Source of the DNA: Frigidibacter oleivorans
GTDB taxonomy: Bacteria; Pseudomonadota; Alphaproteobacteria; Rhodobacterales; Rhodobacteraceae
Assembly: GCF_003993775.1 (NCBI RefSeq)
Contig: NZ_RJRZ01000004.1
Coordinates: 216,686 to 280,685, forward strand
Reading direction: 5' to 3'
DNA: 64,000 nt
Below are positions 35,301-45,411 of this stretch, one piece after another. The stretch's first letter is position 1; each line of letters opens with the position of its first letter. The notes beneath the pieces are model-generated. The model had not been told where the DNA came from. It saw only the letters and a program-made list of their open reading frames with translations, and did no database searches. Position numbers and translations under genes: made by a program.

Positions 35301-36428
35301 GTGATCCTGTTTGCTTCCGGTCCCGATGACCGCCCCCTGATGTTCCGCGCGCCCCGCGGCATGATCCGCGCCGCGACCGGAGCCGAGGTCGCGCCGGCGC
35401 TGGCGGCGGCCGAAGCCGCGCTGGCGGCGGGGCACTGGGTCGCCGGCCATCTGGCCTATGAGGCGGGGCTGGCGCTGGAACCCCGTCTGGAACCGCTGCT
35501 GGCCCGCCATGCCGCCGAGGGGCCGCTGGTGCAGCTGGCGGTCTTCGACGGACCCGCGCCCGCGGCAGAGGCACGGGCGGCGCTGGACGCCACCGGCCCG
35601 GCATCGCTGACGCCCCCGGTGCCCTCCGTCACCGAGGCCGACCATGCCGCGGCGCTGGCCCGGGTGCTGGACTGGATCGCGGCGGGCGACATCTATCAGG
35701 CGAACCTGACCTTTCCGCTGACCGCCACGGCGACCGGCACGCCGGCGGCACTGTTCGCGCGGCTTCTGGCGCGGCAGCGGGTGGATCACGCGGCGCTGGT
35801 CGACCTGCCGGGATCGCCCGCGATCCTGTCGCTGTCGCCGGAGCTGTTCTTCGACACCGACGGGCAAGGCGGCATCGCCGTGCGCCCGATGAAGGGCACC
35901 CGCCCTCGCGCCGCCGACCCCGCCGAGGATGCGGCGCTGGCGGCCGACCTGCGCGGCTCGGTCAAGGACCGGGCGGAAAACCTGATGATCGTGGACCTGA
36001 TGCGCAACGACCTGTCGCGCATCTGCGACGTCGGTTCGGTCCGGGTGCCGGCGCTGTTCCGGGTCGAGAGCTATGCCACGCTGCACCAGATGGTGTCCGA
36101 GGTGCGGGGACGGCTGCTGCCGGGAACGGGGCTGGCCGCGATCTTCCGCGCACTGTTCCCCTGCGGCTCGATCACCGGCGCCCCGAAGATCCGCGCGATG
36201 CAGATCATCGACGCGCTGGAACCCCGGTCGCGCGGCGCCTATTGCGGCAGCATCGGCTGGGCTGCGCCGGACGGGCGGGCGCGGTTCAACGTGGCGATCC
36301 GCACCCTGACGCTGGCCCGCGACGGCAGCGTTCGGCTGAACGCGGGCGGCGGCATCGTCGCCGATTCGACCGCCGCGTCCGAATGGCAGGAGGCGCTGTG
36401 GAAGACCCGTTTCGCGACGCTCGCCTGA
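35301..36428 (+). CDS. pabB: Aminodeoxychorismate synthase component I
   Basis: Converts chorismate to 4-amino-4-deoxychorismate in folate synthesis. The 375-aa protein covers the chorismate-binding domain: DIYQANLTFPL, the MKGTRPR motif, and the active-site GSITGAPKIRAMQIID. It is short at the N-terminus compared with E. coli PabB, as usual for this group. The annotated start is GTG at 35301; an ATG at 35340 is an alternative. The end overlaps pabC by 31 nt. Confidence 0.92.
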   Translation: MILFASGPDDRPLMFRAPRGMIRAATGAEVAPALAAAEAALAAGHWVAGHLAYEAGLALEPRLEPLLARHAAEGPLVQLAVFDGPAPAAEARAALDATGPASLTPPVPSVTEADHAAALARVLDWIAAGDIYQANLTFPLTATATGTPAALFARLLARQRVDHAALVDLPGSPAILSLSPELFFDTDGQGGIAVRPMKGTRPRAADPAEDAALAADLRGSVKDRAENLMIVDLMRNDLSRICDVGSVRVPALFRVESYATLHQMVSEVRGRLLPGTGLAAIFRALFPCGSITGAPKIRAMQIIDALEPRSRGAYCGSIGWAAPDGRARFNVAIRTLTLARDGSVRLNAGGGIVADSTAASEWQEALWKTRFATLA

Positions 36429-37057
36429 TCCCCGGCCTGCAGCTGATCGAGACGCTGGCCTGGGATGGCACCCGCCTGCCCCGCCGCGACCGGCATCTGG
36501 CGCGGCTGGCGGCGGGGGCGGCCACCCTGGGCTTCCCCTGCGATCCGGCCGCGGCGGCGGCACTGCTGGGCGGTGTGGCGGGTGACGCGTCCCTGCGCCT
36601 GCGCCTGACGCTCGACGCGGCAGGGCGGTTCGACCTGACCGCCGCCCCCCTGCCCCCGGCGCCGGCCGAATGGCGGGTGGCCCTGGCCGCGGAACCGCTC
36701 GCCTCCTCGCCCTGGCTGGGGGTGAAGACGACGATGCGTGCCCGCTATGACCGCGACCGCGCCGCGCTGCCCCCGGGCATCGAGGAATGGATCTATGCCA
36801 ACCCGGCCGGCGAGGTCTGCGAGGGCACGATCACCAACCTGTTCTTCGACCGGGGGGAGGGTCTGCGCACCCCGCCGCTGGCCTGCGGACTGCTGCCCGG
36901 CTGCCTGCGCGCCGAACTGCTGGAGACCGGCGCGGCGCGGGAAGAGGTGCTGCGCGCCGGTGACCTGCCCCGGGTCCGGCTGTGGATGGGCAACTCGCTG
37001 CGCGGGCTGATCCCGGCGCGGCTGGTCAGCGCTGCGCCACCTGCCAGTTCGGGTTGA
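36398..37057 (+). CDS. pabC: Aminodeoxychorismate lyase (class IV aminotransferase)
   Basis: The PLP enzyme that releases pyruvate from aminodeoxychorismate to give p-aminobenzoate. The 219-aa product has the class IV pattern: [12 protein letters not shown] and RDRHLARL at the start, the PLP-Lys in [34 protein letters not shown] with the conserved Glu, and [13 protein letters not shown]. The start is GTG at 36398 with AGGAGG four bases upstream, inside the end of pabB. The 3' end overlaps the convergent betA gene by 32 nt. Confidence 0.9.
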   Translation: MEDPFRDARLIPGLQLIETLAWDGTRLPRRDRHLARLAAGAATLGFPCDPAAAAALLGGVAGDASLRLRLTLDAAGRFDLTAAPLPPAPAEWRVALAAEPLASSPWLGVKTTMRARYDRDRAALPPGIEEWIYANPAGEVCEGTITNLFFDRGEGLRTPPLACGLLPGCLRAELLETGAAREEVLRAGDLPRVRLWMGNSLRGLIPARLVSAAPPASSG

Positions 37058-38684
37058 TCCAGGGCTGCACATTGGCCGGCGCCAGCATCCCCCGGCCGAG
37101 GATGTGATCCGCCGCCTTTTCGCCGACCATGATCGAGGGCGCGTTCAGGTTGCCGTTCGTCACCTGCGGGAAGATCGAGCTGTCGGCGACCCGCAGCGCC
37201 TCGACCCCGATCACCCGGCATTCCGGGTCCACCACCGCCATCCGGTCGCCCGCCCGGCCCATCCGTGCCGTGCCGCAGGGGTGATAGGCGCTTTCGGCAT
37301 GGTCGCGGATGAAGGCGTCGATCTGCTCGTCGGTCTCGACCGCCGCGCCGGGCTGGATTTCATGGCGCACATGGCCCGCCATCGCCGGCTGCGCGAAGAT
37401 CTCGCGCGTCAGGCGGACGCAGCGGCGGAACTCTGCCCAGTCGTCGGGATGGCTCATGTAGTTGAAGCGGATCGACGGCGGCGCCTTCGGATCGGCCGAC
37501 CGCAGGGTGACGGTGCCGCGGGATTTCGACCGCATCGGCCCGACATGCACCTGAAAGCCGTGCCCCTCGGCCGCGGCGCGCCCGTCATAGCGCACGGCGA
37601 TGGGCAGGAAGTGATACTGGATGTCCGGATAGTCGATGCCGGGGGCAGAGCGGATGAAGGCGCAGCTTTCGAACTGGTTCGAGGCGCCGAGCCCGCCGCC
37701 CGTGGCCAGCCATTGCGCGCCCACCATCGCCTTGCCCCAGAGGTTCCAGTAGCGGAACAGCGTGATCGGATGGGTGGCCGCATACTGCATGTAGATTTCA
37801 AGATGGTCCTGCAGGTTCGCGCCGACCCCCGGCCGATCCGCCACGACCGTCACCCCGTGTTCGGCCAGATGCGCGGCCGGCCCGATGCCCGACAGCATCA
37901 GCAGTTTCGGCGTGTTGATCGACGAGGCGGACAGGATCACCTCGGCCCCGGCACGCAGCGTCTCGATCCGGCCGCGGCGCTCGACCTCGACGCCCACGGC
38001 CCGGCCGTCTTCGATCACCACGCGGCGGGCCAGCGCCCGGATCAGCCGGCAGTTGCCGGTCTTCAGCGCCGGGCGCAGATAGGCATTGGCCGCCGACCAG
38101 CGCCGCCCCTGCCAGATCGTCGCCTCCATCGGGCCGAAGCCTTCCTGCTTTTCGCCGTTGTAATCCGCCGTCGTCTCGTATCCGGCCTGCCGCCCGGCCT
38201 CGATGAAGTCGCGGAACAGGGGGTTGCTGCGCGGACCGCGGGTGACGTGCAGCGGGCCGTCCTTGCCGCGCCAGTCGGCATCGCCGCCGTCGCCCGCGCC
38301 GTGCCAGTGTTCCATCCGCCGGAAATAGGGCAGCACATCGGCATAGGACCAGCCGTCCGCCCCCATCTCGGCCCAGGTGTCGAAATCGCGGGCATGGCCG
38401 CGCACATAGACCATGCCGTTGATCGAGGATGATCCCCCGATCACCTTGCCGCGTGGCGTGGCCAGGCTGCGCCCGCCGAGTGCCGGTTCCGGCTCCGACC
38501 GGAAGCCCCAGTCATAGACCGGCATGTTCATCGGATAGCTGAGTGCGCCGGGCATCTGGATGAACGGCCCGGCATCCGATCCGCCATGTTCGATCACCAG
38601 CACCCGGCGCCCCGCCAGTGCCAGCCGATAGGCCAGCGCCGATCCGCCAGAGCCCGCCCCCACGATCAGATATTCCGCATCCAT
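37026..38684 (-). CDS. betA: Choline dehydrogenase
   Basis: The membrane-associated FAD enzyme (GMC oxidoreductase) that oxidises choline to betaine aldehyde. The 552-aa product has the FAD motif [15 protein letters not shown] at residues 7-21, GMC signature 1 ([17 protein letters not shown]), signature 2 ([21 protein letters not shown]) and the catalytic His in [11 protein letters not shown]. Last gene of betICBA. A 73-nt gap separates it from betB. Confidence 0.96.
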   Translation of the reverse strand: MDAEYLIVGAGSGGSALAYRLALAGRRVLVIEHGGSDAGPFIQMPGALSYPMNMPVYDWGFRSEPEPALGGRSLATPRGKVIGGSSSINGMVYVRGHARDFDTWAEMGADGWSYADVLPYFRRMEHWHGAGDGGDADWRGKDGPLHVTRGPRSNPLFRDFIEAGRQAGYETTADYNGEKQEGFGPMEATIWQGRRWSAANAYLRPALKTGNCRLIRALARRVVIEDGRAVGVEVERRGRIETLRAGAEVILSASSINTPKLLMLSGIGPAAHLAEHGVTVVADRPGVGANLQDHLEIYMQYAATHPITLFRYWNLWGKAMVGAQWLATGGGLGASNQFESCAFIRSAPGIDYPDIQYHFLPIAVRYDGRAAAEGHGFQVHVGPMRSKSRGTVTLRSADPKAPPSIRFNYMSHPDDWAEFRRCVRLTREIFAQPAMAGHVRHEIQPGAAVETDEQIDAFIRDHAESAYHPCGTARMGRAGDRMAVVDPECRVIGVEALRVADSSIFPQVTNGNLNAPSIMVGEKAADHILGRGMLAPANVQPWINPNWQVAQR

Positions 38685-38757
38685 GACGTCACCTCACCCG
38701 CCAGACCGGCCAGCAATTTCCATAATTCAACATTCCGCCCGTTGCCGCGGGCAGCGG

Positions 38758-40212
38758 TCAATACGGCGCCTCGACCGGGCCGGTGCCGACATAGACCGAC
38801 TTCACATGCGTCCAGTGCTCGACCGCGGCGCGCGAATTCTCGCGCCCGATCCCCGACATCTTCACCCCGCCGAAGGGCGCCTCGACCGGCGTCAGGTTGT
38901 AGGCGTTGATCCAGCAGGTCCCGGCCTGCAGCTGCGCCACCACCCGGTGCGCCCGGGCCAGGTCGGCGGTGAAGACGCCTGCCGCCAGCCCGAATTCCGT
39001 GGCATTGGCGCGGGCGATCACCTCGGCCTCGTCAGTGAAATCCAGCACCGCCATCACCGGGCCGAACACCTCTTCCCGGGCAAGGGTCATGTCATCCGTC
39101 ACATCGGCGAAGACGGTGGGCTGCATGAAGAACCCGCTGTTGACGGCGGCCCGTGCGCCCCCCGTGACCAGCCGCGCGCCCTCGGCCTTCGCGCCCTCGA
39201 CATGGGCCAGCACCTTGTCGAGCTGCGCCGCGCTGACCAGCGGCCCCATCTGGGTCGCCTCGTCGCGCGGATCGCCCAGACGGATCGCCGCCGTGCGCGC
39301 CGCCAGCCGGTCGAGGAAGCGGTCGCGGATACCCTTCTGCACGAAGACCCGGGTGCCGTTGGAACAAACCTGTCCCGCCGAGTAGAAGTTGCCCAGCATC
39401 GCGCCCGACACCGCAGAGTCGAGATCGGCATCGTCGAAAACGATCAGCGGCGACTTGCCGCCCAGTTCCATCGTCACCTGCCGCATGCCCTCGGCCGCCG
39501 CGGCATAGACCCGCCGCCCGGTCGGCACCGACCCGGTCAGCGACACCTTGGCGACCCGGCGGTCGGTCACCAGCGCCGCGCCCACCGGCCCCATGCCGTT
39601 GACCACGTTGAACAGGCCGGGCGGCAGCCCCGCCTCGATGAAGATTTCCGCCAGTTTCAGCGTGGCGAGCGGCGTCACCTCGGAAGGCTTGAACACCAGC
39701 GCATTGCCGAAGGCCAGCGCCGGGGCGGATTTCCAGCAGGCGATCTGGGTCGGATAGTTCCAGGCGCCGATGCCGACGCAGACACCCAGCGGTTCGCGGA
39801 TCGTGTAGACGAAATCGCCACCGAGCGGGATCGCCTCGCCGGTGACGGTGGCCGCCAGTCCGCCGAAATATTCCAGAGCATCGGCGCCCGAGGCCGCATC
39901 CGCCACCAGCGTTTCCTGCAGCGGTTTGCCCGTATCCAGCGTTTCCAGTTCCGACAGGTCGCGGTTGCGGTCGCGCAGGAGGGCCGCCGCGCGCAGCAGC
40001 ACCCGGCCGCGTTCCACCGGCTTGCGCGCCGCCCAGTCCCGCTGCGCCCGTTCGGCCGAGGCAAGCGCCGCCTCGATCACCGCGGGGGTGGCGGCGTGCA
40101 GCCGGGCGATCACCTCGCCCGTGCCGGGAAAGATCACGTCGAAGGGCGCACCCTCGGCATCCTCGACGAAGGCGCCGTCGACGAAATGGCTGGCGGTGGG
40201 TTGTGCGATCAT
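38758..40212 (-). CDS. betB: Betaine aldehyde dehydrogenase
   Basis: Oxidises betaine aldehyde to glycine betaine with NAD(P)+. The 484-aa protein is a full-length aldehyde dehydrogenase with the general base Glu249 (TMELGGKSP) and catalytic Cys283 (GQVCSNGTR). Third gene of betICBA, 10 nt after betC. Confidence 0.97.
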   Translation of the reverse strand: MIAQPTASHFVDGAFVEDAEGAPFDVIFPGTGEVIARLHAATPAVIEAALASAERAQRDWAARKPVERGRVLLRAAALLRDRNRDLSELETLDTGKPLQETLVADAASGADALEYFGGLAATVTGEAIPLGGDFVYTIREPLGVCVGIGAWNYPTQIACWKSAPALAFGNALVFKPSEVTPLATLKLAEIFIEAGLPPGLFNVVNGMGPVGAALVTDRRVAKVSLTGSVPTGRRVYAAAAEGMRQVTMELGGKSPLIVFDDADLDSAVSGAMLGNFYSAGQVCSNGTRVFVQKGIRDRFLDRLAARTAAIRLGDPRDEATQMGPLVSAAQLDKVLAHVEGAKAEGARLVTGGARAAVNSGFFMQPTVFADVTDDMTLAREEVFGPVMAVLDFTDEAEVIARANATEFGLAAGVFTADLARAHRVVAQLQAGTCWINAYNLTPVEAPFGGVKMSGIGRENSRAAVEHWTHVKSVYVGTGPVEAPY

Positions 40213-40222
40213 CGGCCGTCCT

Positions 40223-41752
40223 TCATTCGCCGCGCGGGAAGCGCTTGGAGTCCTCGAGGATGTTCAGGTCCATGTGGTTGCGCATGTATTGCTCGGAGGC
40301 TTTCTTCAGCGGCTGGTAGTCCCAGGGGTAGTAGCCGCCCTGCCGCAGCGCCTCGTAGACGACCCAGCGGCGGGCCTGGCTCGCGCGGACATCGGCGTCG
40401 AAGCGGTCCAGATCCCAGCGGGCCGCGGCCTCGGCCTTCAGTTCCGCCAGCACCCCGGCATGGGCCGGATCGGCGGCGAGGTTGGTCAGTTCCCGCGGAT
40501 CGGCCTCGAGGTCGAACAGCTGGTCGGGGTCGAGCTGGCAGAGGTTCAGCTTCCACCGTCCCTTGCGCAGGCAGACGAGCGGCGCCTCGGAAGCCTCGGC
40601 CGCGTATTCCACCGCGACGGGTTCGGTGCGCGGCGTGCCGGTCGCCAGCGGCACGAGGCTTTGCCCGTCGGTCCAGGGCCTCACCTCGTCCATCGAGATG
40701 CCGGCGAGGTCGCACAGCGTCGGGGTCACGTCGATGGTGGAGACCGGCGTGTCGATCCGCCCCGGCGGCAGGCCGGGCGCGGCAATCATCAGCGGCACCC
40801 GGGCCGAGCCCTCGAAGAAGTTCATCTTGAACCACAGCCCGCGCTCGCCCAGCATGTCGCCGTGATCCGACACGAACAGGATCACCGCCTGCTGGCGGGT
40901 CGTTTCCAGCGCCTCGAGGATCTCGCCGATCTTTTCGTCGCAATAGGAGATATTGGCGAAGTAAGCGCGGCGCGAGTCGCGGACCATATCGTCCGAAATG
41001 TCGTATTGATGCCAGTCGGAGGCGTCGAAGATCCGGCGCGAGTGCGGATCCTGTTCGGAATAGGGAATCAGCCCCACCTCCGGCATCAGGTGGTCGCATT
41101 CGGCATAGAGGTCCCAGTGCTTGCGCCGCGCGACATAGGGGTCGTGCGGATGGGTCATCGACACCGTCAGCATCCAGGGTCGGTCGTCCAGCCCGCGGGC
41201 CAGGTCATAGACCTTCATCTTCGCCTCGTGGGCGACGTTGTCGTCATATTCCAGCTGGTTGGTGATCTCGGCCACGCCCGCGCCGGTGACCGAGCCCATG
41301 TTGTGATACCACCAGTCGATCCGCTCGCCGGGCTTGCGGTAATCGGGCGTCCAGCCGAAATCGGCGGGGTAGATGTCGGTGGTCAGCCGCTCCTCGAACC
41401 CGTGCAGCTGATCGGGGCCGACGAAATGCATCTTGCCGGACAGGCAGGTGCGATAGCCGGCGCGGCGCAGGTGATGGGCGTAGGTCGGGATGTCCGACCG
41501 GAACTCGGCCGCGTTGTCATAGACGCCGGTGCGGAACGGCAACTGGCCGGACATGAACGAGGCCCGCCCCGGCGCGCAGAGGGGAGAGCCGGTATAGGCA
41601 TTGGCAAAGCGCACCGACCGCGCCGCCAGCCGTTTCAGGTTGGGCGCGTGCAGCCAGTCGGCCGGACCGTCCGGGAACAGCGTCCCGTTCAGCTGATCCA
41701 CCATAAAGATCAGGATGTTGGGCCGATCTTCGCTTGTCCCTGTCGCCGTCAT
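40223..41752 (-). CDS. betC: Choline-sulfatase
   Basis: Hydrolyses choline-O-sulfate (and phosphocholine) to choline. The 509-aa protein has the sulfatase signature with the Cys that is converted to formylglycine: Cys59-Ala-Pro-Gly-Arg63 in [15 protein letters not shown]. Metal ligands include VDQLNGTLF at the N-terminus and [17 protein letters not shown] later. Its place between betI and betB gives the betICBA order first described in Sinorhizobium. Confidence 0.96.
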   Translation of the reverse strand: MTATGTSEDRPNILIFMVDQLNGTLFPDGPADWLHAPNLKRLAARSVRFANAYTGSPLCAPGRASFMSGQLPFRTGVYDNAAEFRSDIPTYAHHLRRAGYRTCLSGKMHFVGPDQLHGFEERLTTDIYPADFGWTPDYRKPGERIDWWYHNMGSVTGAGVAEITNQLEYDDNVAHEAKMKVYDLARGLDDRPWMLTVSMTHPHDPYVARRKHWDLYAECDHLMPEVGLIPYSEQDPHSRRIFDASDWHQYDISDDMVRDSRRAYFANISYCDEKIGEILEALETTRQQAVILFVSDHGDMLGERGLWFKMNFFEGSARVPLMIAAPGLPPGRIDTPVSTIDVTPTLCDLAGISMDEVRPWTDGQSLVPLATGTPRTEPVAVEYAAEASEAPLVCLRKGRWKLNLCQLDPDQLFDLEADPRELTNLAADPAHAGVLAELKAEAAARWDLDRFDADVRASQARRWVVYEALRQGGYYPWDYQPLKKASEQYMRNHMDLNILEDSKRFPRGE

Positions 41753-41778
41753 TCGTTCCGCCTGCCGTTCTTGATGTG

Positions 41779-42369
41779 TCACCGTCCGCCGTCGCCGCGG
41801 GCCAGTTCCGCCTCGAAATGCCCCAGCACCAGCGCCGCCGCCCCCCGCCGGTCCGGCGCCGTCCGTTTCAGCGCCTCGCGCAAATAGACGCCGTCGATCA
41901 GCGCGCCGAGCGAGGCCGCCACCGCCGCGGCCCGGTCGCCGAGGATCGGCCGCAGCGCGTGGCGCAGGTTGCTGTCCAGCCGCCGGCGATAGATGTCGAG
42001 CAGCCGCCACGCCTCGGGCATGGTCTGCGCCAGCACGTAGAAGTTCAGCCATGCCGCGATCACCTCGCGGCGGAAGTTCGACTGCGAGAACGACACGCGG
42101 ATCAGCGCCTCGGCCCGGGCGCGGGGGCCTTCCGCAGCGGCCAGCGCGCCCCGTACCTCGGCCCCGTACAGCGCCAGGACATGGCGCATGGCCGCCACGA
42201 AGATCGCCTCCTTGGAGCCGAAATAGTGGTGCGCCAGCGCCGAAGAGACCCCGGCACGCCGCGCGATCTGCGCCACCGTGACCTCGAGGGTTCCGGTTCG
42301 CCCGATCTCCTGTATGGTCGCCTGCACGATCTCGGCCCGGCGGAGGGGTTCTGCTGCGGATCTCGCCAT
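41779..42369 (-). CDS. betI: TetR-family repressor of choline catabolism
   Basis: 196 aa with an N-terminal TetR helix-turn-helix (RRAEIVQATIQEIGRTGTLEVTVAQIARRAGVSSALAHHYFGSKEAIF). BetI represses the bet genes in the absence of choline. The start at 42369 gives the family length; the open frame continues 21 codons upstream into the operator, with no homology. First gene of betICBA and divergent from choX. Confidence 0.94.
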   Translation of the reverse strand: MARSAAEPLRRAEIVQATIQEIGRTGTLEVTVAQIARRAGVSSALAHHYFGSKEAIFVAAMRHVLALYGAEVRGALAAAEGPRARAEALIRVSFSQSNFRREVIAAWLNFYVLAQTMPEAWRLLDIYRRRLDSNLRHALRPILGDRAAAVAASLGALIDGVYLREALKRTAPDRRGAAALVLGHFEAELARGDGGR

Positions 42370-42412
42370 CTGGATGTCGCAAAAATGGTTGCAATGACAG
42401 ATGTGCCGTGAA

Positions 42413-42432
42413 TTAATTGACGCGTCAATCAA
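42413..42432. promoter_or_regulatory. BetI-type operator between betI and choX
   Basis: ATTGACGCGTCAAT (42416-42429) is a perfect 14-bp palindrome, extended by matching TT/AA one base further out on each side. It resembles known BetI sites (inverted ATTGA/TCAAT). It lies 44 nt from the betI start and 44 nt from the choX start, so one site could control both directions. Confidence 0.7.
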
Positions 42433-42475
42433 GAAACCGGGCCCGACCCGAACCCAAGCTCACAGGGAGCACAGC

Positions 42476-43399
42476 ATGAAGAAGACCATCCGCCACGCCA
42501 CCGCCGTCTCGGCGCTCGCCCTGCTTGCCGCCGGGCCGGTCGCCGCCGCCTGCGACAGCGTGAGCTTCTCGGATGTCGGCTGGACCGACATCACCACCAC
42601 GACCTCGGCCGCGAAACAGGTGCTGACGGCGCTCGGCTATGACGTCGACGTGAAGATCCTGTCGGTGCCGGTCACCTATGCCTCGATGGATGCGGGCGAT
42701 GTCGACGTGTTCCTCGGCACCTGGCTTCCGGCGCAGGAAGCGGCGATCGGCCCCTATCTGGAAAAGGGCAGCATCGAGGAAATCTCCACCAACCTCGAAG
42801 GCACCAAATACACGCTCGCCGTGCCCACCTACCTCTGGGACAAGGGCCTGCAGAGCTATGCCGACGTGGCGAAGTTCAAGGACGAACTGGACGGCAAGAT
42901 CTACGGCATCGAGCCGGGCAACGAGGGCAACGGCTACCTGATCAGCCTGACCGAGGCCGGCAAGCCCTTCGAGGGCTTCGAGGTGGTGGAATCCTCGGAA
43001 CAGGGCATGCTGGCGCAGGTGTCGCGCTTCTATCCCGACCAGAAGGGCGTCGTGTTCCTCGGCTGGGAACCGCACCCGATGAACGCCAATTTCGACCTGA
43101 AGTACCTGCCGGGCGGCGAGGAGTTCTTCGGTGGCGAGGGCGTGGTGAAGACCGTCGCGCGCGAGGGCTTCGCCGAGGAATGCCCGAACGTGGCGACCCT
43201 GCTGAAGAACATGACCTTCACCCTGCCCATGGAAAACGAGATCATGGGCAAGATCCTCGATGGCGGCGAGGATCCGGATACCGCCGTCAAGGCCTGGATC
43301 GAGGCGAATCCGCAGGTGCTCGACACCTGGCTGGCCGGTGTGACCACCACCGACGGCGCCGAGGGCCTGCCGGTCGTGAAGGAAGAATTCGGTCTCTGA
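42476..43399 (+). CDS. choX: Choline ABC transporter substrate-binding protein
   Basis: A 307-aa periplasmic protein with a cleavable signal peptide (residues 1-25). The OpuAC-type domain follows, with FSDVGWTDITTTTSAAKQVLTALGYDV at its start and aromatic/choline-box residues typical of ChoX (DVFLGTWLPAQE, GIEPGNEGNG, LGWEPHPMN). It delivers choline to ChoWV. The start has an AGGGAGC site. The BetI-type operator lies just upstream. Confidence 0.95.
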   Translation: MKKTIRHATAVSALALLAAGPVAAACDSVSFSDVGWTDITTTTSAAKQVLTALGYDVDVKILSVPVTYASMDAGDVDVFLGTWLPAQEAAIGPYLEKGSIEEISTNLEGTKYTLAVPTYLWDKGLQSYADVAKFKDELDGKIYGIEPGNEGNGYLISLTEAGKPFEGFEVVESSEQGMLAQVSRFYPDQKGVVFLGWEPHPMNANFDLKYLPGGEEFFGGEGVVKTVAREGFAEECPNVATLLKNMTFTLPMENEIMGKILDGGEDPDTAVKAWIEANPQVLDTWLAGVTTTDGAEGLPVVKEEFGL

Positions 43400-43413
43400 C
43401 CGCCGCGACGGCC

Positions 43414-43441
43414 GGGGGCGCCGCTGACCGGCGGCGGCCCC
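43414..43441 (+). other. Intercistronic hairpin between choX and choW
   Basis: GGGGGCGCCGC (43414-43424) pairs with GCGGCGGCCCC (43431-43441) around TGACCG with one G-G mismatch. Placed right after choX, it probably protects the 3' end of the binding-protein mRNA and so raises ChoX over ChoWV, a common arrangement for ABC transporters. Confidence 0.5.
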
Positions 43442-43499
43442 GCGCCACCCGCTCCGCCCCCTTCCTTCCGACCGATCCCCCGCAGGAGATGCCCGCCCG

Positions 43500-44333
43500 A
43501 TGGACTGGCTGACCGAAAAGATTCCCGTAGGCCAATGGGCGAAGATGGTCTTCGACTGGCTGAACGCCCATGGCGGCCCCGTCTTCGACCTGATCGGAAC
43601 CGTCATCGGCGCGCTGATCGACCTGATCCTCGGCGGGCTGGAGGCGTTTCACCCGCTGGTCCTGATCGCGCTGCTGGTGGCGCTGGCCTGGGTGTTGCAG
43701 CGCAGCTGGAAGGTCTGCCTGCTGGTGGGGCTCGGCTTCCTGTTCATCCTCAACCAGCGCTACTGGGACGAGACGATGGAAAGCATGACGCTGATCCTCG
43801 TCTCCTGCGGGGTCTGCATGGCGGTGGGCGTGCCGCTCGGCATCGCGGCGGCGCATCGGCCGCGGCTCTATCAGGCGATGGCGCCGGTGCTGGACCTGAT
43901 GCAGACGCTGCCCACCTTCGTCTACCTGATCCCGGCCATCGTCTTCTTCGGCCTCGGCATGGTGCCGGGCCTGATCGCCACCGTGGTCTTCGTGCTGCCG
44001 GCGCCGATCCGGCTGACGCATCTCGGCATATCCTCGACGCCCTCGGCCCTGCTGGAAGCGGCCACCGCCTTCGGTGCCACTCCCCGCCAGCGGCTGTGGA
44101 AGGTGGAACTGCCCTGGGCGCTGCCGCAGATCATGGCCGGGCTGACGCAGGCGATCATGCTGTCGCTGTCGATGGTGGTGATCGCGGCGCTGGTCGGCGC
44201 GAACGGGCTGGGCGTGCCGGTCGTGCGGGCGCTGAACCAGGTGAATACCGCGCTCGGCTTCGAATCCGGCTTCATCATTGTCGTGGTGGCCATCGTCCTC
44301 GACCGCATGCTCAAGGTGGAACGCCGCAGATGA
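43500..44333 (+). CDS. choW: Choline ABC transporter permease
   Basis: A 277-aa inner-membrane permease of the ProW/OpuAB family with about six helices and the coupling-loop EAA-like motif (LLEAATAFGATPRQRLWKVELPWALPQIMAGL). It starts 100 nt after choX, past a hairpin, and overlaps choV by four bases. Confidence 0.95.
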   Translation: MDWLTEKIPVGQWAKMVFDWLNAHGGPVFDLIGTVIGALIDLILGGLEAFHPLVLIALLVALAWVLQRSWKVCLLVGLGFLFILNQRYWDETMESMTLILVSCGVCMAVGVPLGIAAAHRPRLYQAMAPVLDLMQTLPTFVYLIPAIVFFGLGMVPGLIATVVFVLPAPIRLTHLGISSTPSALLEAATAFGATPRQRLWKVELPWALPQIMAGLTQAIMLSLSMVVIAALVGANGLGVPVVRALNQVNTALGFESGFIIVVVAIVLDRMLKVERRR

Positions 44334-45385
44334 CCGACCAAGCCGTGCAATCCGCCGCCAACGCCACCGAAACGACCGCCCGCCCGGCCGTCGAGTTCGA
44401 CAATGTCTCGATCGTGTTCGGCGAAAAGCCTGATGTGGCACTTCCGCTGATGGATGCCGGTCAGTCTCGCAGCGAGGTGCAGCGCGCCAGCGGTCAAGTG
44501 CTGGGGGTGCACAACTGCTCGCTGACCGTCGATCAGGGCGAGATCCTGGTGCTGATGGGCCTGTCCGGGTCCGGCAAGTCGACGCTTCTGCGCGCGGTGA
44601 ACGGGCTGAACCCCGTTTGCCGGGGCCACGTCATCATCCATGACGGCGACTGGAACTGCGATGTGGTCACGGCGCCGCCGGCCGACCTCTTGCGGGTGCG
44701 GCGCGAGTGCGTGGCGATGGTGTTCCAGCAATTCGGCCTGCTGCCTTGGCGCAGCGTGCGCGACAATGTTGGGCTGGGGCTGGAGCTGGGGGGCATGGCC
44801 GCCGCCGAACGCCGCAAGAAGGTGGATGAGCAGCTGGCGCTGGTGGGGCTGAAAGACTGGGCCGACCGCCGCGTGGGCGAGCTGTCGGGCGGGATGCAGC
44901 AGCGCGTGGGCCTGGCCCGTGCCTTCGCCACCGATGCGCCGATCCTGCTGATGGACGAACCCTTCTCGGCGCTGGACCCGCTGATCCGGTCCCGGCTGCA
45001 GGACGAATTGCTGGACCTGCAGGCGAAACTGCACCGCACCATCATCTTCGTCAGCCACGACCTCGACGAGGCGTTCAAGCTGGGCAACCGGATCGCGCTG
45101 ATGGAAGGCGGGCGCATCGTGCAATGCGGCACCGCGCGCGACATCATCGCCAATCCGGTCAATGACTATGTCGCGGATTTCGTGGCCCATATGAATCCGC
45201 TGGGCGTGCTGACCGCCGAGGACATGTGCGAACCGGGCGAGGCGCCGGGCGTGCCGGTGCCGCCCGGCCTGCCGGTGCGCGAGGTGATGGAACGGCTGCG
45301 GGCCGAGCCGGCGGTGCCCGTCGAGGGCGGCGGGCGCATCACCCGCGAAGGCGTCATTGCCCGGCTGATCGCCCCCCGGGGCTGA
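44330..45385 (+). CDS. choV: Choline ABC transporter ATP-binding protein
   Basis: A 351-aa ProV-family ATPase. Walker A GLSGSGKST near residue 80, Q-loop MVFQQFGLLPW, signature LSGGMQQRVGLARA, and Walker B ILLMDEPFSALDP. A C-terminal extension of about 50 residues follows the ATPase domain. With ChoX and ChoW it forms a high-affinity choline importer that feeds BetAB. Confidence 0.95.
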   Translation: MTDQAVQSAANATETTARPAVEFDNVSIVFGEKPDVALPLMDAGQSRSEVQRASGQVLGVHNCSLTVDQGEILVLMGLSGSGKSTLLRAVNGLNPVCRGHVIIHDGDWNCDVVTAPPADLLRVRRECVAMVFQQFGLLPWRSVRDNVGLGLELGGMAAAERRKKVDEQLALVGLKDWADRRVGELSGGMQQRVGLARAFATDAPILLMDEPFSALDPLIRSRLQDELLDLQAKLHRTIIFVSHDLDEAFKLGNRIALMEGGRIVQCGTARDIIANPVNDYVADFVAHMNPLGVLTAEDMCEPGEAPGVPVPPGLPVREVMERLRAEPAVPVEGGGRITREGVIARLIAPRG

Positions 45386-45411
45386 CGAGGCCCGCGGCCG
45401 GTCCGGGCGGA

